The notes beneath the pieces were generated by a model, which was not told the origin of the DNA, made no database searches, and was given only the letters and a program-made list of their open reading frames with translations. A DNA stretch of 20,369 bases from the NCBI GenBank assembly GCA_003669575.1, contig QWOR01000050.1:1-20369 (forward strand), in the 5' to 3' direction. Shown piece after piece: positions 7,492 through 14,772 of the stretch; position 1 is the stretch's first letter; each line of letters starts with the position of its first letter. Both the position numbers and the translations under genes were made by a program. The stretch is from Planctomycetota bacterium (GTDB taxonomy: Bacteria > Planctomycetota > Planctomycetia > Planctomycetales > Planctomycetaceae).

Positions 7492-8736
7492 ATGCGGGAT
7501 GAATCAGAGCCCACGAAACCCGCTCGCAAGCAGGCCGACTCGGAAATGCCCGAACAGGCTTCGTCCGTTCCCGAGCTGCAAGGGGAGCGAGATCGAGCGG
7601 GGCGAACCGTCGATGATGGTCAGGCACGGGTGTTTCCCTGTGAATCATGCGGGGCCGATCTGGAATTCAATATCGGGCAGCAGAAGCTCGTCTGTCCCTA
7701 CTGCGGATTTCAGAAGCAGATCGAGCTGCGGGACGACGCCCGGATCGTTGAGCAGGATTTCCAGGCGACACTTGCCCGAATCGAGAAGCAGCACGAGCAG
7801 GGACGCAACGACGAAACCGGCAATCAGGAGCTGCACTGCGAGTCCTGCGGCGGCACGGTGATGTTTACGGGCACTCTCACCAGTACGCACTGCCCGTGGT
7901 GCAAAGCACCCATTCAGCGAGAGAGTATTCACACCGCGACCCATCGCATTCCGGTTGATGCGGTGATGCCTTTTCTTGTCGACAAGAGCCGCGCTCAGCT
8001 GGTCCTCAAGGAATGGATCAATTCCCGCTGGTTTGCTCCAAATGAGTTTCGCCGGCGGGGCATCGAAGGGAGGTTCGACGGGTTTTACCTGCCGTTCTGG
8101 ACCTTCGACTCGATGACATTCAACGTCTATGTGGGCCAGCGAGGCGAGGACTACACCGTCGTGGTGGGCTCGGGCAAGAATCAGCGAACCGAAACACGGA
8201 CGAGTTGGTACCCTGCGTCGGGGCGGTTCCAGCGGTTCTTCGACGATGTACTGGTCTGTGCTTCCGAGGGGCTTCCGACCGAGCTGATTAATGAGCTGGA
8301 ACCCTGGCCGATGGAACGCATGGTGCCCTTCACGCAGCAGGTGTTGGCGGGTTTGTTTGCCCGCACGTACGACGTCAAGCTTGATCGAGGTTTTGAGGTC
8401 AGCTGCGACCAGATGCGGGCGGCGCTCGAGGTCGATGTCCGCCGGCGGATTGGTGGGGATCGTCAGCAGGTCGACTCGATCAAGACGCGGCACGATGCGA
8501 TCACGTTTAAACATTTATTGCTCCCTGTCTGGATGCTCGCCTATCGCTATCACGACAAAACTTTCCGCGTCTTCGTCAATGCCGCGACGGGCGAGGTCCA
8601 AGGCGAGCGTCCCTACAGCTGGGTGAAGATCACGCTGCTCATCCTCGCCATTGCAGCAGCGATTGCGGCTGTCTTTGCGATGCAGTCAGCGGGTGGCGGG
8701 AATTCCTTTCACGGGTCGATTCAGTTTGATCCGTGA
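7492..8736 (+). CDS. Membrane-anchored double zinc-ribbon protein (TFIIB-type zinc ribbon, helicase-like misnomer family)
   Basis: A 414-residue protein. A charged, disordered-looking N-terminus (1-45) is followed by two zinc ribbons: C50-x2-C53 with C68-x2-C71, and C116-x2-C119 with C134-x2-C137. A soluble domain (about 150-372) contains FYLPFWTFDS and KHLLLPVWMLAYRYHDK, a block shared by a widespread bacterial family often mislabelled as 'primosomal protein N'/helicase'. No helicase motifs are present. One transmembrane helix (about 379-397) lies near the C-terminus, with a short Gly-rich tail. No catalytic residues can be named, so the function is unknown; a role in membrane-linked protein interaction is only a guess. 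The start ATG has AGGA about 9 nt upstream. A second in-frame ATG at 7546 would still keep all domains. Confidence 0.85.
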   Translation: MRDESEPTKPARKQADSEMPEQASSVPELQGERDRAGRTVDDGQARVFPCESCGADLEFNIGQQKLVCPYCGFQKQIELRDDARIVEQDFQATLARIEKQHEQGRNDETGNQELHCESCGGTVMFTGTLTSTHCPWCKAPIQRESIHTATHRIPVDAVMPFLVDKSRAQLVLKEWINSRWFAPNEFRRRGIEGRFDGFYLPFWTFDSMTFNVYVGQRGEDYTVVVGSGKNQRTETRTSWYPASGRFQRFFDDVLVCASEGLPTELINELEPWPMERMVPFTQQVLAGLFARTYDVKLDRGFEVSCDQMRAALEVDVRRRIGGDRQQVDSIKTRHDAITFKHLLLPVWMLAYRYHDKTFRVFVNAATGEVQGERPYSWVKITLLILAIAAAIAAVFAMQSAGGGNSFHGSIQFDP

Positions 8737-8823
8737 GCGGTGGCAGGATGCGAAGTCTCGCAGCGGGATGATCCATTTGGTTTCCTCGCAATAGCACGAA
8801 ATACAAGGTATAGACGAATGCCG

Positions 8824-8839
8824 AGTGTCAGGCACTTTT
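8824..8839. repeat. Short dyad AGTGTCAGGCACTTTT
   Basis: A 5-bp hairpin (AGTGT/GCACT with one G-U pair, loop CAG) followed by four Ts, in the 175-bp gap between the zinc-ribbon and DinB genes. It resembles a small terminator. The core GTGTCAGGCAC also looks like a motif I associate with dispersed repeats in several bacterial genomes; that is a weak recollection. Confidence 0.35.
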
Positions 8840-8911
8840 GACTTTGCGGTGAACCAATCCACCTCTGGCTTGTCCAAACGGCAGTGTACTTCCAAGAAAG
8901 AGACGACGAAT

Positions 8912-9376
8912 ATGAGCCACGAACGATTGATTGCTGACTATCTGGCCGGGCCGCAGCTGTTGCGGGATGCCATCGCGGGAATGACTGCGGAACAGATCAA
9001 CGCCGCTCCGATTCCCGGCAAATGGTCGACTCGCCAGGTGATCTGTCATCTGGCCGACTTTGAGCCGGTCTACGCCGACCGCATTAAACGGGTCATTGCC
9101 GAGGACAATCCTCTGCTCATGAGTGGCGACCCGGATCAATTCGCCGCGACGCTGGCTTACGAACACCGTGATATCGAGAAAGAACTCCAGCTGATTGAAG
9201 TCGTCCGCCAGCAGGTGGCCACGATTCTCCGCTCTGTCCCCGCCGACACGTTTCAGCGAACCGGGAAGCATTCCGCCGATGGGCCGCTCACAATCGAGAA
9301 GCTGCTCACTCGCATTACCGGTCACATTCCGCATCACGTCCAGACGATCGCTCAAAAGCGAGCCGCCCTCGGCTAG
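8912..9376 (+). CDS. DinB-family (DinB_2) metalloprotein
   Basis: A 154-residue four-helix-bundle protein of the DinB/YfiT superfamily. The three metal-binding His are in the expected places: H46 (CHLADFE) near the end of helix 2, and H138 and H142 in GHIPHH near the C-terminus. The GKWSTRQVICHLAD stretch is characteristic. Many relatives are thiol-dependent transferases (for example bacillithiol or mycothiol S-transferases), but family membership does not give the substrate. I chose ATG 8912 rather than an upstream in-frame GTG (8825), because the 29 extra residues are polar, unconserved in appearance and lie over a hairpin. It is a single gene. Its TAG stop shares the tetranucleotide CTAG with the stop of the opposing gene. 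Confidence 0.9.
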   Translation: MSHERLIADYLAGPQLLRDAIAGMTAEQINAAPIPGKWSTRQVICHLADFEPVYADRIKRVIAEDNPLLMSGDPDQFAATLAYEHRDIEKELQLIEVVRQQVATILRSVPADTFQRTGKHSADGPLTIEKLLTRITGHIPHHVQTIAQKRAALG

Positions 9377-9978
9377 TGAGTTTGTGTTTCATTCGGTGGG
9401 TCAGCAGGAGGCACAGGCAACGGGATGTGTCCTGTCGTCTGAGCCAGGAACAGCAGATAGGCCAGAGTGACCAGCACGATCGTAATCCAGGCATGTCGGG
9501 ATTTCCGTCTTACGTTCGGTCTAAGCGGTTCCTTCATGAAGACCGTCAGGATCAGCTGGTACAGGGCGAAGAACTCCAGCGGAAGAAACAGGATGCCGAG
9601 CATCGCCGCGATGTAACCTCGCTGAATAAACTGCTCCCGCCGGTTCAGGGGAGCGTATTCGGGATCATCGATCGGTTCGCCTGACAGCTCCTCGGCTGGC
9701 TCGTTTTCGCCAGTCGTATGTTCGGTGTTCCACTCGTTTCCGACTTCCTCGGATGGGGGGACCTTTTCTTCCAGGACACGCAACGCCGCTTCGACATTGG
9801 TTTCGTCCACCTGCAGCTGGACCCCGCGCGAAGCGTTGGCGACTTCGAGCCAGTTCATCGTCACGGAGTGTTCGTTCTGCAGGACCGAATCAATACCGGC
9901 TGCTTCCAGATGGATTCGCGCCAATCGAGCATCGACCGAGTTCCAGTAATGCCCGATGGTGACTAGTGGTCGACTCAT
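9373..9978 (-). CDS. DUF2007-like N-domain plus two transmembrane helices
   Basis: A 201-residue protein. Residues 1-72 look like the DUF2007 'putative signal transducing protein' domain: a short ferredoxin-like fold beginning with a phrase such as VTIGHYWNSVDARLARIHLEAAGIDSVL (positions 6-33) and ending in AALRVLEEK. An acidic linker (73-115) precedes two transmembrane helices (about 121-147 and 163-181) joined by a basic loop, and a proline-rich tail follows. It is probably an inner-membrane protein of unknown role. Its ATG overlaps the stop of the upstream alkyltransferase-like gene as ATGA, so the two are translationally coupled. It converges on the DinB gene with a 4-bp overlap. Confidence 0.8.
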   Translation of the reverse strand: MSRPLVTIGHYWNSVDARLARIHLEAAGIDSVLQNEHSVTMNWLEVANASRGVQLQVDETNVEAALRVLEEKVPPSEEVGNEWNTEHTTGENEPAEELSGEPIDDPEYAPLNRREQFIQRGYIAAMLGILFLPLEFFALYQLILTVFMKEPLRPNVRRKSRHAWITIVLVTLAYLLFLAQTTGHIPLPVPPADPPNETQTH

Positions 9979-10511
9979 GTCTGACTCCGCGACGGGACGC
10001 TGCCGTTGGAACCGGGAGTCCGCGTCGCATGCGTCTCCGGTTGAAGTCTGGCCAACCGTCGTTCGTATTCACTCACAAACAGTCGCTGACCCTTCACGAT
10101 GATGGTGTGCCCCTCGGATTCGAGCAAGGCGCGGTGACGTTCAAGTCCACCGGGATACTTTGGATTCAGTTCTCCCCCGGCCTTTAAACTGCGCCACCAG
10201 GGAGTCGTCCGCCGTGTGCCGAGTTCCTCCGCTTCGACGGCCGCATGCGCTGCGATCCAGCAAAAAATGCCGGTCACGATCGGACAGGCCACATCAGTCC
10301 CATGACTTGTGGCCAGGGTTTCCCGGAGTTCTTTGGAGGTCACCACGCGCCCGCGTTTGACCTGCCGCATGAGTTGATCGACTTCCAGGGGCGCGGGCAC
10401 GACACAGCTTCCCCGGCCCCAGGAGCAGTTCGACTGCTCACTAATCTGAATCACCTTGGGAAGGTCTTTCGCGTCGTGGAGCTTTTCAATCCAGGACTTC
10501 CGGCGAGCCAT
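9975..10511 (-). CDS. MGMT-family / alkyltransferase-like protein (PWWR, acceptor Cys replaced)
   Basis: A 178-residue protein related to the DNA-binding domain of O6-methylguanine-DNA methyltransferase. The C-terminal match is TPWWRSLKAGGELNPKYPGG (103-122) followed by LERHRALLESEGH. This lines up with the MGMT active-site region PCHRV...G...GG...K..LL..EG. In that alignment the alkyl-acceptor Cys is W105 and the next His is W106. Alkyltransferase-like (ATL) proteins also carry Trp at the acceptor position (PWHR) and flag O6-alkylguanine for nucleotide excision repair rather than repairing it themselves. C76 (ACPIVTG) lies elsewhere and is not the acceptor by this alignment. The N-terminal 35 residues and Arg-rich tail are additional. 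The start has AGGA 4 nt upstream. It is co-transcribed with the DUF2007 membrane protein. Confidence 0.78.
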   Translation of the reverse strand: MARRKSWIEKLHDAKDLPKVIQISEQSNCSWGRGSCVVPAPLEVDQLMRQVKRGRVVTSKELRETLATSHGTDVACPIVTGIFCWIAAHAAVEAEELGTRRTTPWWRSLKAGGELNPKYPGGLERHRALLESEGHTIIVKGQRLFVSEYERRLARLQPETHATRTPGSNGSVPSRSQT

Positions 10512-10542
10512 GTGTTCCTGTCCTTTTCAATGAGGCGACAGC

Positions 10543-10574
10543 ACCGGCATCCTCCACAGGCAGGAACTGCCGGT
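10543..10574. repeat. Inverted repeat upstream of the alkyltransferase-like gene
   Basis: ACCGGCA (10543-10549) pairs with TGCCGGT (10568-10574). Inside, TCCT (10550-10553) pairs with AGGA (10562-10565), giving an 11-bp imperfect stem with a 2-nt bulge. It lies 32 bp upstream of the alkyltransferase-like start and between two divergent genes. It could be an operator or a leader hairpin. Confidence 0.4.
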
Positions 10575-10685
10575 CAAGCAACTGCCCCACGACGGAACGG
10601 GTTTGCGAGGGCGGAGCTCTGTGGTAGTGTCCCGTCCCCGCCTGATCACTCCTGCCTCGGTGGAACTCCCTCCACGTTTCCTCCT

Positions 10686-11561
10686 ATGACTCCGTCGCCG
10701 AATAGTTCGCCGATTCCACAGCTGCCACTTCGAGCCGATCGGCTCGGCGTGCTGGGGGTGATGATCGCACTGTTCGGAATCGTCAGTCTGTCGGGATGTG
10801 GAACCACGCAACAGGCCACAGCCACTGATCAGCTGGTGGCATCGGATGCGGTTGACCGTTCGATTTCGCAGATCGACTTTACTCCGCTGACCGGGCAGAA
10901 GGTCTTTCTCGACTCATCATATATTCAGAACCCCAAGGCACCCGTGGGGATACAGTTCGTGAACCCGGAGTATGTGATCAGTTCACTGCGTCAGCAGATG
11001 ATGTCTGCAGGACTCGATCTGATGGAAACGCGTGACACCGCCGACTTCATCGTCGAGGCCCGGTTGGGCGTGCTCGGCGGTGATAGCCATGAATTGGTCT
11101 ACGGGATCCCGTCGGGCACGGGCATGGGCACCGCAGCGTCCACAGCTATGGCTGCGACCACCGGCATGACCCTGCTGCCGAGTATTCCCGAGTTGGCCCT
11201 CGCCAAGCGTAAGGACCACCTGGCTGCGGTGAAAGTGGCCGCGTTTGCCTACCACCGCGAGTCTCATAAGCGTGCATGGCAGTCGGGTGTTGCCATCGGC
11301 AAATCGACCGCTCATGACTACTGGTTCTTCGGGGCAGGGCCCTTTCAGCGTGGTGACATCCATAAGGGCGTCCAGCTGGCGGGGAACGCAGTCAGTGTGC
11401 CACTGGTCTCGAAAGAGCAGCCCAACTCCGAGGGCCCGATCTCCGCTTATCGTCAGGGGATGATCTATGAAGCTGCGGCTCCCAAGTCGAAGCCTGAACC
11501 GGAGATTCAACAGGCCAGCGGAACGACGACAGCCCCGGCTGCTGACGGTGGTGTGAAGTAA
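10686..11561 (+). CDS. Lipoprotein, DUF6655-like
   Basis: A 291-residue protein with a lipoprotein signal: hydrophobic 20-36 and lipobox L35-S-G-C38, so it is probably anchored by its N-terminal Cys. The mature part begins GTTQQATATDQLVASDAVDRSIS, then FLDSSYIQ, NPEYVISSLRQQMM, ADFIVEARLGVLGGDSHE and GIPSGTG. I associate this set with the planctomycetal DUF6655 family (from memory). The ATDQL...YVISSLRQQ pattern is reminiscent of outer-membrane assembly lipoproteins such as CsgG/FlgO, but I would not transfer that function. I chose ATG 10686 because the open frame upstream lies over the opposite-strand gene and has no signal sequence. It is divergent from the alkyltransferase-like gene, and its tail approaches the convergent DUF1501 gene by 17 bp. 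Confidence 0.8.
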   Translation: MTPSPNSSPIPQLPLRADRLGVLGVMIALFGIVSLSGCGTTQQATATDQLVASDAVDRSISQIDFTPLTGQKVFLDSSYIQNPKAPVGIQFVNPEYVISSLRQQMMSAGLDLMETRDTADFIVEARLGVLGGDSHELVYGIPSGTGMGTAASTAMAATTGMTLLPSIPELALAKRKDHLAAVKVAAFAYHRESHKRAWQSGVAIGKSTAHDYWFFGAGPFQRGDIHKGVQLAGNAVSVPLVSKEQPNSEGPISAYRQGMIYEAAAPKSKPEPEIQQASGTTTAPAADGGVK

Positions 11562-11578
11562 TCGCCTCATCTGAACGG

Positions 11579-13027
11579 TCAGGTCAGCATTTCGCGGACG
11601 ACTGTACCGTGAGGCAGGACGTGCAGCGGACGCTGGAACCGATCGGGAATCATCGTGGCTGACGCATCGATTCCGAGCAGGTGATACATCGTGGCCAGGA
11701 TGTCCTTGGGGTCGATGGGACGCCGTGTCGGGTAACCCCCTTCGCGGTCGGTTGCTCCGATGACCTGGCCCGTCTGAATTCCGGCTCCAAAGAACAGCCC
11801 CCAGTAGGCCCCCGCCCAATGGTCCCGGCCCCCGCCATCCACCGGAGCAATCGCCGGGGTCCGACCATGTTCACTGATGACCATGACGAGCGTGTCTTCC
11901 AGCAGTCCACGTCGCGACATGTCTTCATAGAATGCGGGCAGCACCTGGTCAAAGATCGGACAGAGCCCTTCCTTCAGCCGCGGGAAGTGGTTGTAGTGCG
12001 TGTCCCACGCATTGTTCCCGAAGGAGTAATCGTCCCAGAACGCGGTGACGACGCGTACTCCCGATTCGATCAGGCGGCGGGCGGCGAGTGCCTCCATCCC
12101 AAAGAGAGTCAGGCCGTATTTCTCTCGCACCTCGATGGGCTCGCGCGTGACGTCGACAGCCATCGCCAGTCGCGGGTCTGTGATCATGCGCGAGGCGGCT
12201 CGCTGATAGCGTTCAAATCGCGATGGGAAAGTCGCGGTTGACTGGTGTCCCAGGCCCTGCAAAAGATCAAGTCGGTCGGCGAACCGCTGCTGCGACAGAT
12301 CGGCGGGGAGTTCCGTGCCATCAAAGACGAACGTGCTCGGCGCCGTCACTCCGTCATAGGGATCGAAGCGTCCCCGGACCGCGTTCGGACCACTGGCGGT
12401 GGGATTACCGACCTCGCGCGAGCCTGCTCCCCGGAACTGCGGATAGACCGGGTCATATCCCGCTCCCAGCCAGGCGGCGTGCGGCGACCAACGGTTCGGA
12501 TCAGTCCGGGCATTGAGCGGCCACGGCAGAATGACATTCAGCGGCATCCCCGCCGCCCCGAGGTCGAGGCCATCCCGCTTCCAGAGATATTCCAGCACCG
12601 AGCCGAAGTAGGGCCAGTGCTGCGGTGCTTTACGATTTGCCTCGATCACCGGCAGTGATGTGGACAGACCCGACAGTGCCACTGAAACAGCATGGTTGTT
12701 CGACGTGTGCGTCATCGACCGTACGAGGCAGTACTGATCGAGCGTTGAGGCAATTCGCGGCAGATGCTCGCAGACATGCACGCCGGGATGAGCAGTGGAG
12801 ATATTCGAGAAAATGCTGCGACGTTCGACCGGAGCGTCGGGTTTCGGATCGAGCGTGTCCATCTGGCTTGGTGCACCGTACAGATAAAGTACGACGACCG
12901 ATTTCGCCCGACCAAAACTCGACGCCGTTGAGTTCGCCAGAAGTGGTACGGCTGCGGTGCTGGCCAGCGCTCCGCTTGCGGAGCCCGTCAGAAAACGTCG
13001 ACGTGAGGAATGGCATCCAGCAGTCAT
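11579..13027 (-). CDS. DUF1501 protein, Tat-exported (downstream copy)
   Basis: A 482-residue member of the DUF1501 family (alkaline phosphatase/sulfatase-like superfamily) with a Tat signal (RRRFLTG at 9-15, then a hydrophobic stretch to about 30), so it is folded before export. The N-terminal VVLYLYGAPSQMDTLDPKP block and the C-terminal SEHGRTP...DGGGRDHW block are the family's metal-site-like signatures. The last part (PTRRPIDPKDILATMYHLLG) is also typical. The substrate is unknown for the family. The start is well supported by GGAGG (13034-13038) with 6-nt spacing. It follows the other DUF1501 gene on the same strand after 88 bp containing a hairpin. The usual DUF1549/DUF1553 cytochrome-type partner is not beside either copy. 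Confidence 0.93.
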   Translation of the reverse strand: MTAGCHSSRRRFLTGSASGALASTAAVPLLANSTASSFGRAKSVVVLYLYGAPSQMDTLDPKPDAPVERRSIFSNISTAHPGVHVCEHLPRIASTLDQYCLVRSMTHTSNNHAVSVALSGLSTSLPVIEANRKAPQHWPYFGSVLEYLWKRDGLDLGAAGMPLNVILPWPLNARTDPNRWSPHAAWLGAGYDPVYPQFRGAGSREVGNPTASGPNAVRGRFDPYDGVTAPSTFVFDGTELPADLSQQRFADRLDLLQGLGHQSTATFPSRFERYQRAASRMITDPRLAMAVDVTREPIEVREKYGLTLFGMEALAARRLIESGVRVVTAFWDDYSFGNNAWDTHYNHFPRLKEGLCPIFDQVLPAFYEDMSRRGLLEDTLVMVISEHGRTPAIAPVDGGGRDHWAGAYWGLFFGAGIQTGQVIGATDREGGYPTRRPIDPKDILATMYHLLGIDASATMIPDRFQRPLHVLPHGTVVREMLT

Positions 13028-13062
13028 GAACGTCCTCCGTTTTTAGGTGGCCTCCATGCAGA

Positions 13063-13088
13063 AGGTCCGGCGGTAACCCACCGGACCT
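13063..13088 (-). terminator. Hairpin between the two DUF1501 genes
   Basis: A perfect 8-bp stem AGGTCCGG (13063-13070) and CCGGACCT (13081-13088), plus two further GC pairs after one mismatch. There is no T run. It lies 27 bp after the stop of the upstream copy and 36 bp before the start of the downstream copy, so it may be a partial terminator, an RNA-stabilising element or an attenuator for the second gene. Confidence 0.45.
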
Positions 13089-13115
13089 GATGTGCACAGT
13101 CAACTCGTTCGCGAA

Positions 13116-14585
13116 TCAGGCAAACAGAGCTGACACAGCTTCGGCCTTGACCAGCTCACGAGGCTGGTTGAGGTGGTTGTAAACGATCGTTTGCGGTGCG
13201 ATGCCAAAGGACTGGTAGATCGTCGCCAGCAGTTCGCCCGGATGGACGGCGTCACGAATGGGAGCCGAACCGGTCGCATCGCTTTCGCCGTGAACATAAC
13301 CACGCTTCACGCCAGCTCCCGCCACGAGAGCGGTGTAGCAGTACGGCCAGTGGTCGCGGCCGTCATCACTGTTGCCGTTGCCGCTGGTGCTGATTCCACG
13401 CTGCGGGCTGCGACCGAACTCACCCACTGCGACGACCAGTGTCTCGGAGAGCAGGCCACGTTCATCGAGGTCAGCAATCAGTGTCGACAGCCCCTGGTCG
13501 AGCATCGGAGCGGATTGCGTCTTCATGCGGGTCGACAGTCCGCTATGCACGTCCCACGAGTGGTTGTCGCTGTTGGCAACCTTGGGCCAGACGACTTCGA
13601 CAACGCGGGTACCGGCTTCCACCAGTCGGCGAGCCAGCATACAGCTCTGGCCGAATGTGTTACGGCCATAACGATCACGGACTTCACGCGGTTCCTGATC
13701 GAGCGAGAATGCATCGCGAGCGCGGCCTGAGGCAATCAGCGACAGGGCCTGATCATAGTACTCATTCAGCTTCAGGTGCTGGACCGCGCGATCAACTTCC
13801 GGCATCCCGGCGTTGATCACATCACGCAGCTTGGCCCGACGCTCAAGACGCTGGCCGTAAACATCGGCACGCATTTCGAGGTCTTCCACCCGAATGCGAG
13901 CCATTTTGTCCATGTCCATATCGTCCCCGGCAGGGAACAACGTATAGGGGTCGAAGGCCTTACCGAGGAAGCCCGCGGTTCCGCCCTTGCCTACGACGTT
14001 GCTTTCCTGCAGCGGACGCGGCAGCATCACGAAAGGCAGCATCGGGACCTTGGGGGGCAGCAACCGGATGATGTTCGAGCCGAAGTTCGGGAAGTCCTTC
14101 GGTGATGGCGGTTCCAGCTGTCCTGACGGGCTGACCTTGTCGGTCGTGTAACCCGTCATCATCTGGTAGATCGCAGCTGTGTGGTTGAAGAGTCCGTTCG
14201 GGGTATAGCTCATCGACCGGATCAGTGTGGTCTTGTCGAGGATGCCCGCGATCTTCGGGAGCAGTTCGGTGACCTGGACTCCCGGCAGCTTTGTGTCGAT
14301 CGGATTGAACACCGACTTCACATTGTCGGGCACGTTGACCTTAGGGTCCCACAGGTCGAGGTGGCTCGGTCCGCCCTGCAGGTAGCAGAGGATGATACTC
14401 TTTGCCTTGCCCCAGCCGGGGCCACCGGCCGTCGCGGGGTTGGCCTGGGCTTGAGCCTGCAACATGGCCCCGAGCCCGAGTCCGAGCATGGAAGAGCCAC
14501 CGACCCGCAAAATATCGCGGCGGGTCTGCCCCAGATTGCGATCACACAGGTCTTTGCCGGGTACGCCAGGAATACTGATCATCAT
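13116..14585 (-). CDS. DUF1501 protein, Tat-exported (upstream copy)
   Basis: A 489-residue DUF1501 protein with a Tat signal: RRDIL at 22-26, then a Gly/Leu-rich hydrophobic run and AQAQANP as the likely cleavage region. LCYLQGGPSHLDLWDPK (67-82), GEFGRSP and DDGRDHWPYCYTALVAGAG are the family signatures. It differs clearly from the downstream copy, so this is an old duplication or two subfamilies. I chose ATG 14585 because GGAG (14595-14598) is 9 nt upstream; the frame stays open a further 25 codons, but that extension is polar and has no signal character. The next codon is also ATG (14582). The nnrE gene diverges 187 bp away. Confidence 0.92.
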   Translation of the reverse strand: MMISIPGVPGKDLCDRNLGQTRRDILRVGGSSMLGLGLGAMLQAQAQANPATAGGPGWGKAKSIILCYLQGGPSHLDLWDPKVNVPDNVKSVFNPIDTKLPGVQVTELLPKIAGILDKTTLIRSMSYTPNGLFNHTAAIYQMMTGYTTDKVSPSGQLEPPSPKDFPNFGSNIIRLLPPKVPMLPFVMLPRPLQESNVVGKGGTAGFLGKAFDPYTLFPAGDDMDMDKMARIRVEDLEMRADVYGQRLERRAKLRDVINAGMPEVDRAVQHLKLNEYYDQALSLIASGRARDAFSLDQEPREVRDRYGRNTFGQSCMLARRLVEAGTRVVEVVWPKVANSDNHSWDVHSGLSTRMKTQSAPMLDQGLSTLIADLDERGLLSETLVVAVGEFGRSPQRGISTSGNGNSDDGRDHWPYCYTALVAGAGVKRGYVHGESDATGSAPIRDAVHPGELLATIYQSFGIAPQTIVYNHLNQPRELVKAEAVSALFA

Positions 14586-14762
14586 CGCTGCGCTCTCCGA
14601 GAGAGTCTGATTAGAAAAACGGGATATCCTATCGTAACAACATCGGTTGATCCGTGTCACCTGAAACCCTCCCCCCGGGACAAGATCGCCGGGGAAACTT
14701 CAGCTGGGGGCGGGCAAACCTGTTACGCTTAAAGTGCGGATCGAACGAGGATAGTGGCCTGC

Positions 14763-14767
14763 GGAGG
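14763..14767 (+). promoter_or_regulatory. Shine-Dalgarno deciding the nnrE start
   Basis: GGAGG at 14763-14767 precedes two consecutive ATG codons. Spacing is 2 nt to the first (14770) and 5 nt to the second (14773), so the second is the likelier start. Confidence 0.7.
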
Positions 14768-14772
14768 TTATG

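Noticed and set aside
7645..8514. A 289-codon minus-strand frame over the zinc-ribbon gene
   Set aside because: It is antisense to eight ordered zinc-ligand Cys and a conserved domain. It has no recognisable motif.
8825..8911. Earlier GTG start for the DinB protein
   Set aside because: The extra residues are polar and outside the fold, the site lies in a hairpin, and ATG 8912 matches the expected start of the first helix.
10245..10685. N-terminal extension of the lipoprotein frame by 147 codons
   Set aside because: It lies over the opposite-strand alkyltransferase-like gene and would bury the lipoprotein signal peptide in the middle of the protein.
10983..11819. A 278-codon minus-strand frame spanning the lipoprotein gene and the end of the DUF1501 gene
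   Set aside because: It overlaps two well-supported genes and has no signal or domain character.
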